Source: an uncultured Prevotella sp. (GTDB lineage: Bacteria > Bacteroidota > Bacteroidia > Bacteroidales > Bacteroidaceae). From it: 11,818 bases of DNA. The notes under the pieces are model-generated. The model worked only from the letters and a program-made list of their open reading frames with translations, was not told where the DNA came from and made no database searches. Positions 11,267 through 11,818 of the stretch are shown here, piece by piece. The translations under genes and the position numbers were made by a program. The stretch's first letter is position 1. Every line of letters begins with the position of its first letter. Where the stretch lies: positions 1 through 11,818 of the forward strand of contig CAMZBS010000059.1 of NCBI GenBank assembly GCA_947304695.1, written 5' to 3'.

Positions 11267-11818
11267 TTATTTCTTCAGATGGGCATCCATGTTGGCAGCG
11301 GCCCTGCGGCCGTCGCCCATAGCCAGGATAACTGTAGCACCACCACGCACGATGTCGCCACCGGCAAAAATCTCAGAACGACTGGACTGCATCTCCTCGC
11401 TCACCACAATGGTGTTCTTGCGACCCAGTTCCAAGCCCTCGATGCTCTTGGGAACCAGCGGATTGGGACTCACGCCCACGGCTACGATGACCTGGTCAAC
11501 GTCGAGCGTCACCGTCTTGCCCTCCACGGGCACAGGACTGCGACGGCCTGAAGCATCGGGTTCGCCCAGTTCCATGACCTGCAGCACTGCCTGCTTCACG
11601 GCACCCTGCTCGTCAGCAATATATTCAATGGGGTTATGCAGCGTCAAGAATTTGATGCCTTCTTCCTTGGCGTGCTTCACCTCTTCCAGTCGTGCGGGCA
11701 TTTCCACCTCCGAACGACGGTAGACGAGGGTCACGTCGGCACCCAGTCGCTTGGCCGTACGGCAGGAGTCCATAGCCGTGTTGCCACCGCCCACCACGAG
11801 CACGCTCTTGGCAGGATT
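11267..11818 (-). CDS. GltD-type NADPH-dependent flavoprotein, C-terminal part (cut by right edge)
   Basis: The visible 183 residues are the C-terminal end of a FAD/NAD(P)-binding oxidoreductase of the glutamate synthase small-subunit type (GltD/GltA, TIGR01316-like). The fragment opens NPAKSVLVVGGGNTAMD, the second dinucleotide-binding Rossmann motif (GGGNTAMD), then ADVTLVYRRSEVEMPARLEE, which contacts NADPH in the family. VIVAVGVSPNPLVPKS and the FAD-domain closing motif IFAGGDIVRGGATVILAMGDGRRAA follow, ending in AHLKK. In glutamate synthase this subunit passes electrons from NADPH to the amidotransferase subunit. Closely related proteins act in NADH-dependent ferredoxin:NADP reductase (NfnL type) or as sulfide dehydrogenase subunits; the missing N-terminus would be needed to choose. 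It converges on the polysaccharide operon and shares its terminator. Confidence 0.85.
   Translation of the reverse strand, partial: NPAKSVLVVGGGNTAMDSCRTAKRLGADVTLVYRRSEVEMPARLEEVKHAKEEGIKFLTLHNPIEYIADEQGAVKQAVLQVMELGEPDASGRRSPVPVEGKTVTLDVDQVIVAVGVSPNPLVPKSIEGLELGRKNTIVVSEEMQSSRSEIFAGGDIVRGGATVILAMGDGRRAAANMDAHLKK

Overview
The window looks like a stretch of chromosome from a Bacteroidales bacterium, most likely a Prevotella-type genome. This is inferred from the sequence alone: the protein families and gene neighbourhoods fit that group, most gene starts lack a Shine-Dalgarno sequence, and nearly every transcription unit is preceded by a TAnnTTTG box (the Bacteroidetes sigma-ABfr -7 element). 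Short TTCACTT-type filler repeats in the gaps also fit. Species cannot be fixed from what is visible.

Left part (1-4221, minus strand). Read in transcription order from the right, this part starts with a TrmH/SpoU-type RNA methyltransferase (3475-4221). Next is a 270-bp gap with a striking array of four dyad-symmetric units at an exact 21-bp period (3280-3363). It lies directly upstream of a gene for an HU-like protein that appears fused to a winged-helix-like C-terminus (2572-3204). A separate promoter then drives a branched-chain amino acid operon: acetolactate synthase large subunit ilvB (764-2497), small subunit ilvN (166-720), and the start of an acyl-ACP thioesterase (1-159, cut by the window edge).

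Middle part (4222-7527, plus strand). A divergent promoter region separates the methyltransferase from a lipoprotein-type BamA/TamA family outer-membrane barrel (TamL-like, 4345-6591). This is followed by a YycJ/WalJ-like metallo-beta-lactamase-fold hydrolase (6706-7527) with its own promoter and an intrinsic terminator.

Right part (7534-11818). A promoter with both boxes and a leader carrying a (TA)12 microsatellite precede a membrane-bound WbpM/CapD/PglF-type nucleotide-sugar 4,6-dehydratase (7652-9577). Two overlapping downstream genes (9558-10451 and 10448-11188) resemble the C-terminal and N-terminal halves of the exopolysaccharide protein YjbH, split into two exported polypeptides and encoded in reversed order. 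The three genes overlap and probably form one surface-polysaccharide operon. It ends at a strong hairpin (11212-11250) shared with a convergent GltD-type flavoprotein gene (11267-11818, cut by the right edge).

The least explained features are the 21-bp operator-like array in front of the HU/winged-helix gene, the (TA)12 tract just before the dehydratase start codon, and the split, order-swapped YjbH pair.
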